Of a stretch of 64,000 bases of DNA, positions 1-10,135 are shown piece by piece. How positions within the stretch are numbered: the first letter of the stretch is position 1; each line of letters starts with the position of its first letter. Source of the stretch: Bacteroidota bacterium (GTDB lineage: Bacteria > Bacteroidota > Bacteroidia > Chitinophagales > Chitinophagaceae); assembly GCA_026391455.1 (NCBI GenBank), contig JAPLEH010000056.1, positions 47,568-111,567 of the forward strand, written 5' to 3'. The notes below the pieces were generated by a model. It ran no database searches and was not told the DNA's origin. It worked only from the letters and a program-made list of their open reading frames with translations. Made by a program: the position numbers and the translations under genes.

Positions 1-397
1 CCACGATATGATCGGGATGCTGCTCTTTGAATTTTTTGAAAAGCGGTGGTGGGCAACTGTCGCTCAGTGAACAACCCGCTTTGAGATCGGGAATCACCAC
101 TTTTTTGGAAGGATTGAGGATCTTGGCCGTTTCCGCCATGAAATGCACACCGGCAAATACGATCATATCGGCATTGGTCTTCTCCGCCTGTTGGGCCAGG
201 CCCAGGCTATCGCCGATATAATCCGCCACATCCTGAATATCGGGCTCCTGGTAGTAATGCGCCAGTACTACTGCATTTTTTTCTTTTTTCAACCGCTCAA
301 TAGCGGCAAACAAATCCAGCGTAGGGTCGAGATCAATGTCGAGAAAACCGCGGAGTTCCACATTTTTTTTTGCGATATCCAGTGTGTCGTTGTTCAT
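1..397 (-). CDS. nadA: Quinolinate synthase NadA, N-terminal part (cut by window edge)
   Basis: NadA condenses iminoaspartate with dihydroxyacetone phosphate to quinolinate in de novo NAD synthesis, using a [4Fe-4S] cluster. Translated on the minus strand from the ATG at 395-397, the first 132 residues contain [37 protein letters not shown] and AGCSLSDSC. This is the characteristic first domain, and the AGCSL cysteine is an expected cluster ligand. The C-terminal two thirds lie beyond the left edge. The gene points away from the AT-rich spacer on its 5' side. The family call is secure from these motifs. Confidence 0.95.
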   Translation of the reverse strand, partial: MNNDTLDIAKKNVELRGFLDIDLDPTLDLFAAIERLKKEKNAVVLAHYYQEPDIQDVADYIGDSLGLAQQAEKTNADMIVFAGVHFMAETAKILNPSKKVVIPDLKAGCSLSDSCPPPLFKKFKEQHPDHIV

Positions 398-477
398 GCT
401 GAAAAAATTTCTTGTTTATCCCTGATCCGTTATTCGAGACAGCAATATTCCCACAAGCATTACAATTTTTCAAAACA

Positions 478-850
478 ATTTTTTTCGAACGGGCGTTTAA
501 TACAATAATAGTATTAATATATTTTTATTAAAAAAAGTATATTATTATTACAGCTGTGGATTCGTGGATAAACTGTTTTACAAAAATAATTATTTATCGT
601 AATCCACATTTATAACACCGTAATTCACATTCTGTTTTATGGACCCTGCCTTGTTTCAGCGCATTATTCACATCTATGTGGATGATCGGCGTGCAAAACT
701 TCATCCATCTACACAGTCCGAACCCCTGTGTATAAATCCTGCACAAATCGTTGATTACTCCACGGGTTCATAGAAAGTTAACGTCATCCACATTTTCGTT
801 TCCAATCATCCCGTTTCATATCCACGTTTCACACGGGGATATCCACATCA
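478..850. other. Candidate chromosomal replication origin (DnaA-box cluster with AT-rich flank)
   Basis: The 728-bp spacer between nadA and the next gene has no credible ORF. At 478-560 it is almost pure A/T. Next to that is a dense set of 9-mers close to TTATNCACA. Exact matches are at 664-672 (+) and 727-735 (-). One-mismatch copies are at 563-571 (-), 600-608, 621-629, 677-685 (-), 784-792 and 839-847. An unwinding-prone stretch next to clustered boxes on both strands is the usual oriC layout. The genes on both sides point outward, as expected of leading-strand genes. No dnaA, dnaN or gyrB is in view, so the call rests on the boxes alone. A DnaA-titration site is the main alternative. The rest of the spacer (850-1125) shows nothing I can name. 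Confidence 0.6.
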
Positions 851-1125
851 AAATGCGGTAATTAACAGTGCGGCGGGGATAAAAAATTCAGCAGGCCTTC
901 CATTAATGCTTGATTTATGACCATTATCCGATTATTGATAGTAGAAATAAATGCGATATGGTAACTTCTTTTTAATACAGGACTTTGCTCAATCAATTTT
1001 CCGGGCTTCATATTAAATTAACAGCGGATGCTGATAATACTAATTTTTATAATTTATGACCGTTTAGCGCTATTCACCGATTGACAGTGTAAAATTCTTA
1101 CTTTTAAGGTTATAAAAATTGCGAT

Positions 1126-3297
1126 ATGAAATGGATTAAATACGTATTTACCGTAATCGGTCTCTCCTTTATTACACTCCTGGCCCGTGCCGACGAAGGT
1201 ATGTGGCTGCCCCTCTTTCTACAGCAGCTGAACGAAAAACAGATGAAGACCATGGGCATGAAGATCACGGCAAAGGATATATATAATATAAATAGCGGCA
1301 GCCTGAAAGATGCCATTGTGAGTTTTGGCGGTTTCTGCACCGGTGAAGTGATCTCCTCCAAAGGTCTGGTGCTTACCAACCACCATTGCGGCTTCGATGC
1401 CGTACAAAATCACTCCACGCTGGAGCATAATTATATACGGGATGGCTTTTGGGCCAAAAACTATGGAGAAGAAATTCCTAACCCGGGATTATTTGTCACG
1501 TTTATCGTGCGTATTGATGATGTAAGCAAACAAGTACTCAACGGGGTGAATGCCACCATGAGTGAAAGTGAAAGACAATCTCTGGTGGACAAGAATATAG
1601 CCCAGCTCCGCAAAGATGTAAAGCGCGAGAGCTACCAGGATAGTTTTATCCGCGCCTTCTTTGATGGCAACCAGTATTATTTATTTGTAACGGAAACCTA
1701 TAAAGATGTGCGCCTGGTTGGAGCGCCGCCTTCTGCCATTGGCAATTTTGGAAAAGATACCGACAACTGGATGTGGCCCCGCCATACCGGCGATTTTTCT
1801 ATGTTTCGCATCTATGCAGGCAAGGATAATAAACCGGCCGATTACTCACCCGATAATGTGCCGTATGTACCGAAAAAATCATTGTCCATCTCGCTGGATG
1901 GTATGAATGAAGGTGACTTTACGATGGTATTCGGTTTTCCCGGACGTACCACGCAGTATTTACATTCGGCTGCCGTGGAGCAGATCATGAAAGTAAATGA
2001 TCCGGCCAAGATCGGTATCCGGGAGAAAGCGCTGAGTGTGATCGACGGATTTATGCGGAAAGATGAGCAGATTAAAATACAGTATGCGGCCAAATATGCC
2101 GGCATACAAAATGCATATAAAAAATGGCAGGGAGAAGTGCTGGGCCTTACCAGTACCAATGCACTGGCGAAAAAACTGGCTTATGAGGCTTTGTTTCAGC
2201 AACGCGTAAATGCCAATCCGCAATGGAAAACACAGTATGGCGACCTGTTGCAAAACCTGGGATCTCTGTATGCGGAATTGAAACCTTATGGTTATGCACG
2301 CGATTATTATACAGAGATCGCATCAAAGATCGAATTACTCACGATCGCCGGCTGGATCAATTCACTAAAGACGGCCTATGATAAAGACGGGGAGAAAGGA
2401 TACCAGGCGCGACTGAAACAGGTGAAGGAACAACTGGGCGGTCTCTATGAAGAATACAATGGTACCGTGGACCAGCAGTTATTTGCCACACTGATGAAAA
2501 TGTATGTCAACGACCAGGAAGAAATTTATCAATCACCCATGCTGCGCGAAAAACTGAAAGTGGCGGGCAATGATTTTTCGGAACTGGCATCTGGATTATA
2601 TAATTCGGTGGACCTGGATGATAAAACCGCCACGATGGCCATGCTGGAAAAACCATCTTCAGAAGTACTGGCCTATTATAAGAACAATGCGGCCATTCGA
2701 TTATATACGGATATGGTGGCCACCTATTCCAACATTGTATCCAAAAAACTGAATGAGATACAGACGGGGATCAATAAGCTGAATCGTACGTACATGCAGG
2801 CACAGATGGAAGTAATGAAGGAACGCAAATTCTATCCGGATGCCAACAGTACCTTGCGGGTAACCTATGGAAATGTAAAAGGCTATAATCCACGGGATGC
2901 AGTGAAGTATGATTTTTATACCTATCTCGATGGCGTGATGGATAAATACAAACCGGGCGATTATGAGTTTGATGTGCCGGAAAAACTGCGACAGTTATAT
3001 ACCAGTAAAGATTATGGCCAGTATGGAAAGAATGGAAAAATGCCGGTATGTTTTATCGCTATGAATCATACTACAGGCGGCAACTCCGGAAGCCCGGCAC
3101 TGGATGCGTATGGCAATCTGGTGGGCCTGAATTTTGACCGGGTTTGGGAAGGCACGATGAGCGATATCAATTATGACCCTTCTATTTGCCGCAATATCAT
3201 GGTGGATATCCGGTATGTGCTGTTTATAGTAGATAAATATGCAGGGGCCGGACACCTGGTGCAGGAAATGAAACTGGTCCATCCGAAGAAGAAATGA
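1126..3297 (+). CDS. S46 family dipeptidyl peptidase, DPP11-like (Asp/Glu-specific)
   Basis: S46 serine peptidases remove dipeptides from oligopeptide N-termini in the periplasm. The 723-aa protein starts with a signal peptide (about residues 1-22) and has normal family length. The catalytic His lies in TNHHCGF (H86/H87) and the catalytic Ser in GGNSGSP (S654). In NFDRVWEG the residue aligned with the known specificity position is R672. From memory of the Porphyromonas enzymes, Arg here marks DPP11 (acidic P1 residue) and Gly marks DPP7. The enzyme is therefore predicted to cut after Asp or Glu. It stands alone and is followed by a hairpin terminator. Confidence 0.92.
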   Translation: MKWIKYVFTVIGLSFITLLARADEGMWLPLFLQQLNEKQMKTMGMKITAKDIYNINSGSLKDAIVSFGGFCTGEVISSKGLVLTNHHCGFDAVQNHSTLEHNYIRDGFWAKNYGEEIPNPGLFVTFIVRIDDVSKQVLNGVNATMSESERQSLVDKNIAQLRKDVKRESYQDSFIRAFFDGNQYYLFVTETYKDVRLVGAPPSAIGNFGKDTDNWMWPRHTGDFSMFRIYAGKDNKPADYSPDNVPYVPKKSLSISLDGMNEGDFTMVFGFPGRTTQYLHSAAVEQIMKVNDPAKIGIREKALSVIDGFMRKDEQIKIQYAAKYAGIQNAYKKWQGEVLGLTSTNALAKKLAYEALFQQRVNANPQWKTQYGDLLQNLGSLYAELKPYGYARDYYTEIASKIELLTIAGWINSLKTAYDKDGEKGYQARLKQVKEQLGGLYEEYNGTVDQQLFATLMKMYVNDQEEIYQSPMLREKLKVAGNDFSELASGLYNSVDLDDKTATMAMLEKPSSEVLAYYKNNAAIRLYTDMVATYSNIVSKKLNEIQTGINKLNRTYMQAQMEVMKERKFYPDANSTLRVTYGNVKGYNPRDAVKYDFYTYLDGVMDKYKPGDYEFDVPEKLRQLYTSKDYGQYGKNGKMPVCFIAMNHTTGGNSGSPALDAYGNLVGLNFDRVWEGTMSDINYDPSICRNIMVDIRYVLFIVDKYAGAGHLVQEMKLVHPKKK

Positions 3298-3414
3298 GTA
3301 TTTCGATTTGGAAATTGATCAATTTGGAGATTAACTGATTTGAAAATTGGATGTCGCGGCTGAGTGTTTAAAAAGGATTTTTGTAAGTAATTAATAATCA
3401 ACAATTAATATTAT

Positions 3415-3450
3415 AAAAAGCCTGTTCCGATCCGGGATGGGCTTTTTACA
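3415..3450. terminator. Rho-independent terminator after the S46 peptidase
   Basis: AAAAAGCC at the left pairs with GGCTTTTT at the right, with a further CCG/CGG pairing inside the loop. The A-run and T-run on the two sides would let it work in either direction. Confidence 0.7.
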
Positions 3451-3503
3451 TAATTGGGGGCTATTTTCTGCCCGGTATATCCACATTATATCCCCAAAAA
3501 CCC

Positions 3504-3511
3504 TATTTTTG
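3504..3511 (+). promoter_or_regulatory. Bacteroidota -7 box TATTTTTG
   Basis: Exact match to TAnnTTTG, 25 bp before the ATG of the PpiD-like gene. No clear TTTG -33 box is seen, so this is a promoter candidate only. Confidence 0.45.
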
Positions 3512-3536
3512 CCATCCTTTTAAAATAAGGTATACT

Positions 3537-5672
3537 ATGTCATCTATAATCCAGGATATCAGGGATAAGTACGCGAAAGTAACGGTGGTGCTTATTGCCC
3601 TGGCGCTGATTGGTTTTATTCTTACCGACTATTTTCAAAGTCAGTCCCGTAGTGGCGGTGGAAGCACGTCGAATAGTGTCGGCTCAGTGAATGGCCACAA
3701 TATCAGGTATGAAGACTATCTCCAGAACCTTGAGCTCAACAAAAACAATATGCGTTCACAGGGATATCCCCAGAGTGCGCAGATGGATCAGCAGGCAGGT
3801 GAGCAGGCATGGGGTCAGTCTATTGCCAAAGTACTGTTGGAAGATGAGCTGGCTAAACTGGGTATCACTGTTACCAAAAAAGAAATGGGTGATTACCTCT
3901 ATGGCAGCAATCCTCCTGACGATATAAAAAATCAGTTCATTGATTCTGCCTCCGGCAAATACGATGGTATCAAGGCAAAAAAAACCATCGATGAGATGCT
4001 GAAGAATAAGCAAACCTCCCCGGAACAAAAAGCACAGTTCAACAACTATGTAAGCAGCCTGGAGGAAAACCGCAAGCAGGATAAATATGTATCATTGCTG
4101 GCCAACAGCGTGAACTATCCCCGCTGGTATGCAGAAAAACAAAATGCAGATCAGAGCCTGATGTCGCGTGTATCTTATGTAAACGAAGCGTACACCAGCA
4201 TACCCGATAGTACGATCAAAATAGAAGACAAAGAGATCGTGGAATATATCAGCAAATTCAAGGATATCTATAAACAACAGGAAAGCCGTGGCATTACGTA
4301 TGTAAGCTTCAGTGCTAATCCGTCTGCTTCAGACAGTGTTGTTGCTAAAGATGCATTGCTGAATCTCAAAGCAGAATTTGATACCACTGATAATGTGCAG
4401 CAGTTTTTGCTGAATCAGGGTGTTACCACTTATTACGGTGGATATGTAAATGGAAAAACGATCCAGATCGCTGCCAAAGATTCTATTTTCAGAACGCCGG
4501 TAGGCAGCATTTACGGTCCTTATATTGATGGCAGCACTTATGCCCTGGCCCGCATGGAAGGTGTGCGCCAAATGGCCGACTCTGTGAAAGTGCGCCACAT
4601 ACTGATCAGCACACAAAACGGCCGTGATTCAGCATCCGCATTTGCACTGGCAGACAGTATTAAAAAAGCTATTGCCGGCGGAGCCAACTTCGATACACTT
4701 TGTGCAAAATATTCAGATGACGGAGGCAGTAAAGACAAAGGCGGTGTGTATGAGAATTTCCCTTCTGGTCAAATGGTGCCTCCCTTCAACGACTTCGCAT
4801 TTATGCAGCCCGTAGGCAGCAAAGCTGTGGTGAAAACCGAATTCGGTTACCATTATATGGAAGTGCTGTCGCAAAAAGGAAGCGGCCCCGGATATAAAGT
4901 AGCATACCTGTTCAAACCCATTGAAGCGAGCAAAGAAACCGATAATACCGCCAGCGAAAACGCCAACAAATTTGCTGCAGATGTAAAAGATTTGAAGTCG
5001 TTTGATGCAGTATATGAAAAAGAATGGAAAGCGAAAGGTTATCAGAAAGCCACGGCCAGCAATATTAGTCCTACTGCTTCTGATATTACCGGCCTGGGTT
5101 CTTCCCGCTCATTTGTAAAAGAGATCTATGCAGCTAAAAAAGGCGAGGTGCTGAAACCCACGAATGTAGAAACCAGTTATGTGGTGGCTATCGTTACAGA
5201 AGTGGAAAAAGAAGGATTGATGAGCGCCAGCAGAGCCCGTATGTATGTGGAGCCAACCCTCCGCAACAAAAAGAAAGCACAGATGCTGAAACAAAAGATC
5301 GGAAAAGTAACCACTCTGGAAGCAGCAGCGGCTGCATTAGGTGGAAAACCAATAACAGTGGCCGACAGCGTTCGTATGACAGGTGCATCCAGCAAACTGG
5401 GATATGAGCCAAAAGTGATCGGCGCTTCTTTCAATACTGCCAACAAAGGAAAAGTAGTTGGTGAAGCCCTCGAAGGTGTGAATGGTGTGTATGTAGTGCG
5501 TGTGGATGATGTAACCACCACTCCGGTGGCAAATGGTGATATCAACCTGCAGCGCAAAGGACAGACCGATCAGAAGAAGCAGAGCGCCATGAATCCGCAG
5601 ACACAGTTCTATCCGCTGAATATACTTCGCGGATCTGCAACGATAAAAGACAAACGAGCAGACCATATGTAA
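3537..5672 (+). CDS. PpiD/SurA-like periplasmic peptidyl-prolyl isomerase
   Basis: A membrane-anchored folding chaperone for exported proteins. Of 711 residues, about 13-34 form one membrane segment (VTVVLIALALIGFILTDYF), followed by a SurA-like N-terminal chaperone region. A parvulin (PpiC-type) rotamase domain spans about 349-455, with VRHILI, GGANFDTLCAKYSDD, KGGVYENFPSGQMVPPF and FGYHYMEVL. The C-terminal 250 residues look like a second, degenerate rotamase-type and chaperone region. The layout matches PpiD (a single N-terminal anchor, soluble part in the periplasm). The gene is monocistronic, between a -7 box and a strong terminator. Confidence 0.9.
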   Translation: MSSIIQDIRDKYAKVTVVLIALALIGFILTDYFQSQSRSGGGSTSNSVGSVNGHNIRYEDYLQNLELNKNNMRSQGYPQSAQMDQQAGEQAWGQSIAKVLLEDELAKLGITVTKKEMGDYLYGSNPPDDIKNQFIDSASGKYDGIKAKKTIDEMLKNKQTSPEQKAQFNNYVSSLEENRKQDKYVSLLANSVNYPRWYAEKQNADQSLMSRVSYVNEAYTSIPDSTIKIEDKEIVEYISKFKDIYKQQESRGITYVSFSANPSASDSVVAKDALLNLKAEFDTTDNVQQFLLNQGVTTYYGGYVNGKTIQIAAKDSIFRTPVGSIYGPYIDGSTYALARMEGVRQMADSVKVRHILISTQNGRDSASAFALADSIKKAIAGGANFDTLCAKYSDDGGSKDKGGVYENFPSGQMVPPFNDFAFMQPVGSKAVVKTEFGYHYMEVLSQKGSGPGYKVAYLFKPIEASKETDNTASENANKFAADVKDLKSFDAVYEKEWKAKGYQKATASNISPTASDITGLGSSRSFVKEIYAAKKGEVLKPTNVETSYVVAIVTEVEKEGLMSASRARMYVEPTLRNKKKAQMLKQKIGKVTTLEAAAAALGGKPITVADSVRMTGASSKLGYEPKVIGASFNTANKGKVVGEALEGVNGVYVVRVDDVTTTPVANGDINLQRKGQTDQKKQSAMNPQTQFYPLNILRGSATIKDKRADHM

Positions 5673-5695
5673 GATATCAGCAACCAATACTAACA

Positions 5696-5727
5696 ACCCC
5701 GGAGCAACCACTCCGGGGTATTTTTTT
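5696..5727 (+). terminator. Rho-independent terminator
   Basis: Perfect 9-bp stem ACCCCGGAG / CTCCGGGGT around CAACCA, followed by a run of seven or more T. It ends the PpiD-like transcript. Confidence 0.9.
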
Positions 5728-5818
5728 GCGGATTCCGCAAACAGTAGCCCCGAACTAATTGTAATTTTATCACCCGATCAACAATTACGGATCAGTTGCG
5801 GTATACGGAGAAACAAAC

Positions 5819-6325
5819 ATGAGTGATGCATTTGTAAATAAAGTGGCAGAAAGCGGGCTCATTACCCTGGATCTGGAAACCTGGTATCCCGGGGGGGAAA
5901 CCGCCGTATTTGACATGAAGGACTACCTGTTCATGGGTATGATCCTTAAGGAAAGGGACTTTCGTGAAGCCCTGAAGAGTATGGACTGGTCGGTGTATCA
6001 GGACAAATACGTGGCCCTCACCTGCTCCGCCGACGCCATCATTCCCGTATGGGCCTGGATGCTGGTGGCTTCATATCTGCAACCGGTGGCCCGTGAATTT
6101 GTAATGGGCGATGAAAAAGAATTGCATAAAGCCCGGTTCATCAAAAACCTCTCCGCCATTGATGTACAGGAATATGCCGATAAACGGGTGGTGATCAAAG
6201 GCTGTGGCGAAACCCCCATAGCGGATTTTGTATATATGGAGATCACCAAATTGCTGCGCCCGGTGGCCAAAAGCATCATGTACGGCGAACCCTGCAGTAC
6301 CGTACCGGTATATAAAAAGAAATAA
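5819..6325 (+). CDS. DUF2480 family protein
   Basis: A 168-aa soluble protein of unknown function, conserved across Bacteroidota. Family landmarks are ITLDLETWYPGG near the N-terminus, VALTCSADAIIPVWAWML in the middle, and VVIKGCGETP followed by the C-terminal LRPVAKSIMYGEPCSTVP. Three conserved cysteines suggest metal or cofactor binding, but that is inference. It stands alone between a terminator and the following kinase gene. Confidence 0.85.
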   Translation: MSDAFVNKVAESGLITLDLETWYPGGETAVFDMKDYLFMGMILKERDFREALKSMDWSVYQDKYVALTCSADAIIPVWAWMLVASYLQPVAREFVMGDEKELHKARFIKNLSAIDVQEYADKRVVIKGCGETPIADFVYMEITKLLRPVAKSIMYGEPCSTVPVYKKK

Positions 6326-6458
6326 GAATACTACCTGCCGGTAAAAATCCAGTTTCACGGAAGCCTGAATAAATAAATCCTGCGCAGGGAAAAATAATAT
6401 CTGCCCATTCTCCATCCCTGCCCGCCAATCTCCCCGGCATTTTATATATTTAAGTAAC

Positions 6459-9356
6459 ATGAACCGTTCCTTCCGCACCATACTATTGCTGGTTTGCGTC
6501 GTAATGTCGATACGCACACCCGCACAAACGCGGCAGGTGATCCGGTACACCACCCGGGAAGGGTTGCCCTCCAACTCCATCTATCGAACCATCATCGACA
6601 AAAAAGGATTCTTATGGGTGGCCGGCGAAAGCGGTCTCAGCCGCTACGATGGACGCTCCTTCCGGAATTATTATACTACCGATGGTTTGCCCGATAATGA
6701 GGTAACAGAATTGATACTCGATACCAGCGGCACTGTTTGGGCTCTATCCTTTAGAAAAAAACCCGCCTATTATAACGAGAAAAAAGACCGGTTTGAGAAC
6801 AGCGATACGGACCGCGAACTCGATAAAATCGAAATGGGCAATACCAGCATATCTGCCCCGCTGCGCTGGGGCGGAGTGATATTCTGCAATAATGATAAGG
6901 ATGTGTATATTTCAAAGAATGGAAAAGTAACCGCCTGGCCCAAAGTATATAGTGTAAAGAGTAAACCGGAATTGATATTGGATTATCAGCCGGATAAATA
7001 CATGGTGGTATGCGGGGATTCGATTCGGTATTTTGAAAAGGGAAGAGTTACCCGTTCTGCTTATTTCGGTTACAACTTCAACTGGAGTGAATATTTTAAT
7101 AATACCCTGTATATACTGCAGCCAACCGGTATCGTTAAATTTTCCGTTGATAAGGATGGGAATATTCAATACCGGCAACAGCAGCAATATCCCTTTACAT
7201 TGAAAGTAATGTGCCGCGCGGGAAAGGACCTCGCCGTGACCTCCTTTAGCGGGAATACCTATACGGTGGACGCCACCACCCTTCAATTGAAAGAAAATAT
7301 TTTCAGCCAGTTCATTGTACGCAATGTAATGGAAGATCACAATGGCAATTACTGGCTTTCCACCAAAGACGAAGGGCTGATTAAAATACAACAACGAAGG
7401 ATCTCTTCGTTTACGGAGAATAAAGACCTCATAAAAAACTTCAACGCCATTTTAAAAACAGATAAAATAATTGCCGGTAATAACCGGGGCGAACTATATG
7501 TGTATGACGGACTGTACTCAATCAAAAAGATATTACTCAACACACCGGAAAACAGTTCAGATACCTGGGTGCGGAATATTCTGGATATGGGAAGTTCGAT
7601 CTATGTGGCTACGCAAACCGGATCATTCTTACTCAATAAAAAAACATATGCAGTAGAAGAACCCTTTGCCGGTTTGAAAAATAAATCGACAAAGGCGGCT
7701 TACAAGCTCAACGATTCTATACTGCTGATGGGAGGCCATGCGCAATTGTTTTATTATAATATCCGGACAAAATCGTATACAGACAGTATATTGAAACGGA
7801 TCACGGCCATTGGCACCGATGATCAGCAACGGGTATATATCGGATCTATTGACGGCCTCTATCGCAAAGACAAGGACTCACTGTATTATTTCGGAAAAGA
7901 CTATAAGGCGCTTACGTTTCGCGTGGTTTCTATTGTGAATACCAAAGACAGTTTATTGTGGATCGGCCGGAGTTCTGATTCCATTCTGGTATTAAAAAAT
8001 GGAAAACCATTGGCCGCGATACCATTGGGAACCATCATTCCCGGAAAAGTATGTAAAGTGATGTACAGCCACCAGCCCGGAGAAGTATGGGTGGGTACGG
8101 ATAAGGGACTCAACCGCCTGTACTATACAACCAACGGCACCGCATTTACCTATACCAATATGTATTTCAGCAGTGCAGACGGGCTGATCGGCGACCAGGT
8201 GAATGATGTGGTGATAAAGAACGACACATTGTTTGCTGCCACCACCGGCGGTATCAGCTATATGCCGGCAACGTTGCAATTGCCCCTGGCAGATATTTCC
8301 ACGTTCATTACACGGGTGTCGGTCAACAATACAGATACGGCGGTATTGGCATCTTACTCCTTACCCTTTTCGCAAAATAACCTGCTGATCGAATTTTCTG
8401 CAGTGGACCTTACCGGATTCAACCCGGTATTTGAATACAGCATCAACAACCGCGAATGGATACGGGCGCAGAATAACACCTTGTCGTTGCAAAACCAACC
8501 GCCGGACCATTATACCATCCGTATCCGGAGTATAAAAAGAGATGGTACTCCCTCTTCACAAGTGGCTGAAATCAGTTTTCATATTAAAACACCATTTTGG
8601 CAAAGTGGTTGGTTTCGCGGGGCTATCGTCTTGTTATTATTTGGCGGCATCCTTTTCATTGTACAACGAAGGAACAGGATCCGCCAGCAGCAGGCCATTG
8701 AAAAAATCACAACGGAGAAAAAGCTGGCCGAACTGGAAATGCAGGCTCTGAAAGCACAGATCAATCCCCATTTTGTATTCAATTGTCTCAATTCGATCAA
8801 AGGATTTATTTATGACAAAGATTATGCACAGGCCGACCGCTACCTCGACCGGTTTTCTGAACTGATGCGCAGCACGATCGATAATTCCGATGCAGCCGTG
8901 ATATCACTGGAAGAAGAAGTAAAATACCTCGACAATTATTTACAATTGGAAAAACTGCGGTTCAGCGATAAGTTTGATTATACGATCGATGCAACGACTA
9001 TTTCAAATCATAAAAATATTTTTGTACCCGCCATGTTGCTGCAACCCTATGTGGAAAATGCGATACGCCATGGTATACGATTCCTGGAGGGCAGAAAGGG
9101 CATTATCCGTATTACCGCAGCAATGGAAGCGGACAAACTGGTATGTACTATTTCAGATAATGGAATAGGTCGTAAAAAAGCGGCCGAATTAAAAAGCAGC
9201 CGCCATATTGAGTACCAGGGTCGCGGAATGAGCATTTCCCGGAGGCGGGCCGAACTATACCATATAGAACAGGAAATCATTGATAAGACTGATGCGGAAG
9301 GAAATAGCCTGGGTACCACCATCATTTTAAGAATACCACCGGAATTAAAACCCTGA
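6459..9356 (+). CDS. Two-component propeller sensor kinase, LytS/His_kinase type
   Basis: A 965-aa membrane kinase. It has a signal peptide (about 1-22), then a long extracytoplasmic half with two-component-regulator propeller repeats (GLPSNSIYRTIIDKKGFLWVA, GLPDNEVTELILDTSGTVWAL, VWVGTDKGLNRL). A Y_Y_Y-like segment precedes one membrane span near GAIVLLLFGGILFIV. The cytoplasmic part begins with a coiled coil and then INPHFVFNCLNSIKGFI, whose H771 is the phospho-accepting His. The ATPase motif DNGIGRKKA follows. This is the LytS/YehU-class arrangement. The cognate LytTR regulator starts 7 bp downstream. The signal sensed is not evident. Confidence 0.92.
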   Translation: MNRSFRTILLLVCVVMSIRTPAQTRQVIRYTTREGLPSNSIYRTIIDKKGFLWVAGESGLSRYDGRSFRNYYTTDGLPDNEVTELILDTSGTVWALSFRKKPAYYNEKKDRFENSDTDRELDKIEMGNTSISAPLRWGGVIFCNNDKDVYISKNGKVTAWPKVYSVKSKPELILDYQPDKYMVVCGDSIRYFEKGRVTRSAYFGYNFNWSEYFNNTLYILQPTGIVKFSVDKDGNIQYRQQQQYPFTLKVMCRAGKDLAVTSFSGNTYTVDATTLQLKENIFSQFIVRNVMEDHNGNYWLSTKDEGLIKIQQRRISSFTENKDLIKNFNAILKTDKIIAGNNRGELYVYDGLYSIKKILLNTPENSSDTWVRNILDMGSSIYVATQTGSFLLNKKTYAVEEPFAGLKNKSTKAAYKLNDSILLMGGHAQLFYYNIRTKSYTDSILKRITAIGTDDQQRVYIGSIDGLYRKDKDSLYYFGKDYKALTFRVVSIVNTKDSLLWIGRSSDSILVLKNGKPLAAIPLGTIIPGKVCKVMYSHQPGEVWVGTDKGLNRLYYTTNGTAFTYTNMYFSSADGLIGDQVNDVVIKNDTLFAATTGGISYMPATLQLPLADISTFITRVSVNNTDTAVLASYSLPFSQNNLLIEFSAVDLTGFNPVFEYSINNREWIRAQNNTLSLQNQPPDHYTIRIRSIKRDGTPSSQVAEISFHIKTPFWQSGWFRGAIVLLLFGGILFIVQRRNRIRQQQAIEKITTEKKLAELEMQALKAQINPHFVFNCLNSIKGFIYDKDYAQADRYLDRFSELMRSTIDNSDAAVISLEEEVKYLDNYLQLEKLRFSDKFDYTIDATTISNHKNIFVPAMLLQPYVENAIRHGIRFLEGRKGIIRITAAMEADKLVCTISDNGIGRKKAAELKSSRHIEYQGRGMSISRRRAELYHIEQEIIDKTDAEGNSLGTTIILRIPPELKP

Positions 9357-9363
9357 GTAGAAC

Positions 9364-10131
9364 ATGACTACCATACACTGTATCATTATTGATGACGAGG
9401 AAAAAAATATAAAGCTGCTGCAGCAAATGCTCGGTATGCATTGTGCCCATGTACAGGTAGCAGCCACCAGTGCGGATGCCCGCGAGGGACTTACCCTTAT
9501 AGAAACATTGCGGCCGCAATTGGTATTTTTGGATGTGGAAATGCCGCATATGAACGGATTTGATCTGCTGAAAAAACTGGAACCCGTTTCCTTTGAAGTG
9601 ATATTTGTAACGGCCTATAGCCATTATGCCGTGGAGGCCTTTGAGCATCATGCTACAGGATATATTACCAAACCTATCAATACAGACAAACTGATCAGCG
9701 CGGTACAGGCGGCCACCAAACGTATAGAGGAGAAGACGATCAACCGAAACTTGTTTTCCCTGCTGGAACAAAATACCAAGCAGGCGGCACCGGATAAAAT
9801 ACCACTCTCCACCGCCAACGGGTTACTGTTTGTAAAGATCGCAGAGATCATGTACTGCGAAAGCAGCGGGAACTATACTCATTTTTACCTCTGCAATGAT
9901 AAAAAGATAATAGTATCGAGACAGCTTGGTGAGTATGAAAAATTATTGCCGGAGCACAATTTTACCCGTATCCACGATAAGTACATCATCAACCTCAGTT
10001 ATATCAAAGAATACATCAAAGGAAGCGGCGGAGATGTGATACTCGAAAACGGGAAGGAGATACCCGTTGCCACCCGAAGAAAAGAAGATTTCCTCGCGCG
10101 ATTTGAAAAATGGATCCGGCGAAAAGCCTGA
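9364..10131 (+). CDS. LytTR-family response regulator
   Basis: A 255-aa regulator: receiver domain (1-120) with acidic pair D10/D11, phospho-acceptor D57 in LVFLDVEMPHMNG and the conserved Lys in GYITKPI. A LytTR DNA-binding domain (about 150-250) follows, with EIMYCESSGNYTHFYL and FTRIHDKYIINLSYI. It sits 7 bp behind the propeller kinase, so the two form one operon and almost certainly one phosphorelay. Confidence 0.94.
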   Translation: MTTIHCIIIDDEEKNIKLLQQMLGMHCAHVQVAATSADAREGLTLIETLRPQLVFLDVEMPHMNGFDLLKKLEPVSFEVIFVTAYSHYAVEAFEHHATGYITKPINTDKLISAVQAATKRIEEKTINRNLFSLLEQNTKQAAPDKIPLSTANGLLFVKIAEIMYCESSGNYTHFYLCNDKKIIVSRQLGEYEKLLPEHNFTRIHDKYIINLSYIKEYIKGSGGDVILENGKEIPVATRRKEDFLARFEKWIRRKA

Positions 10132-10135
10132 TGGG

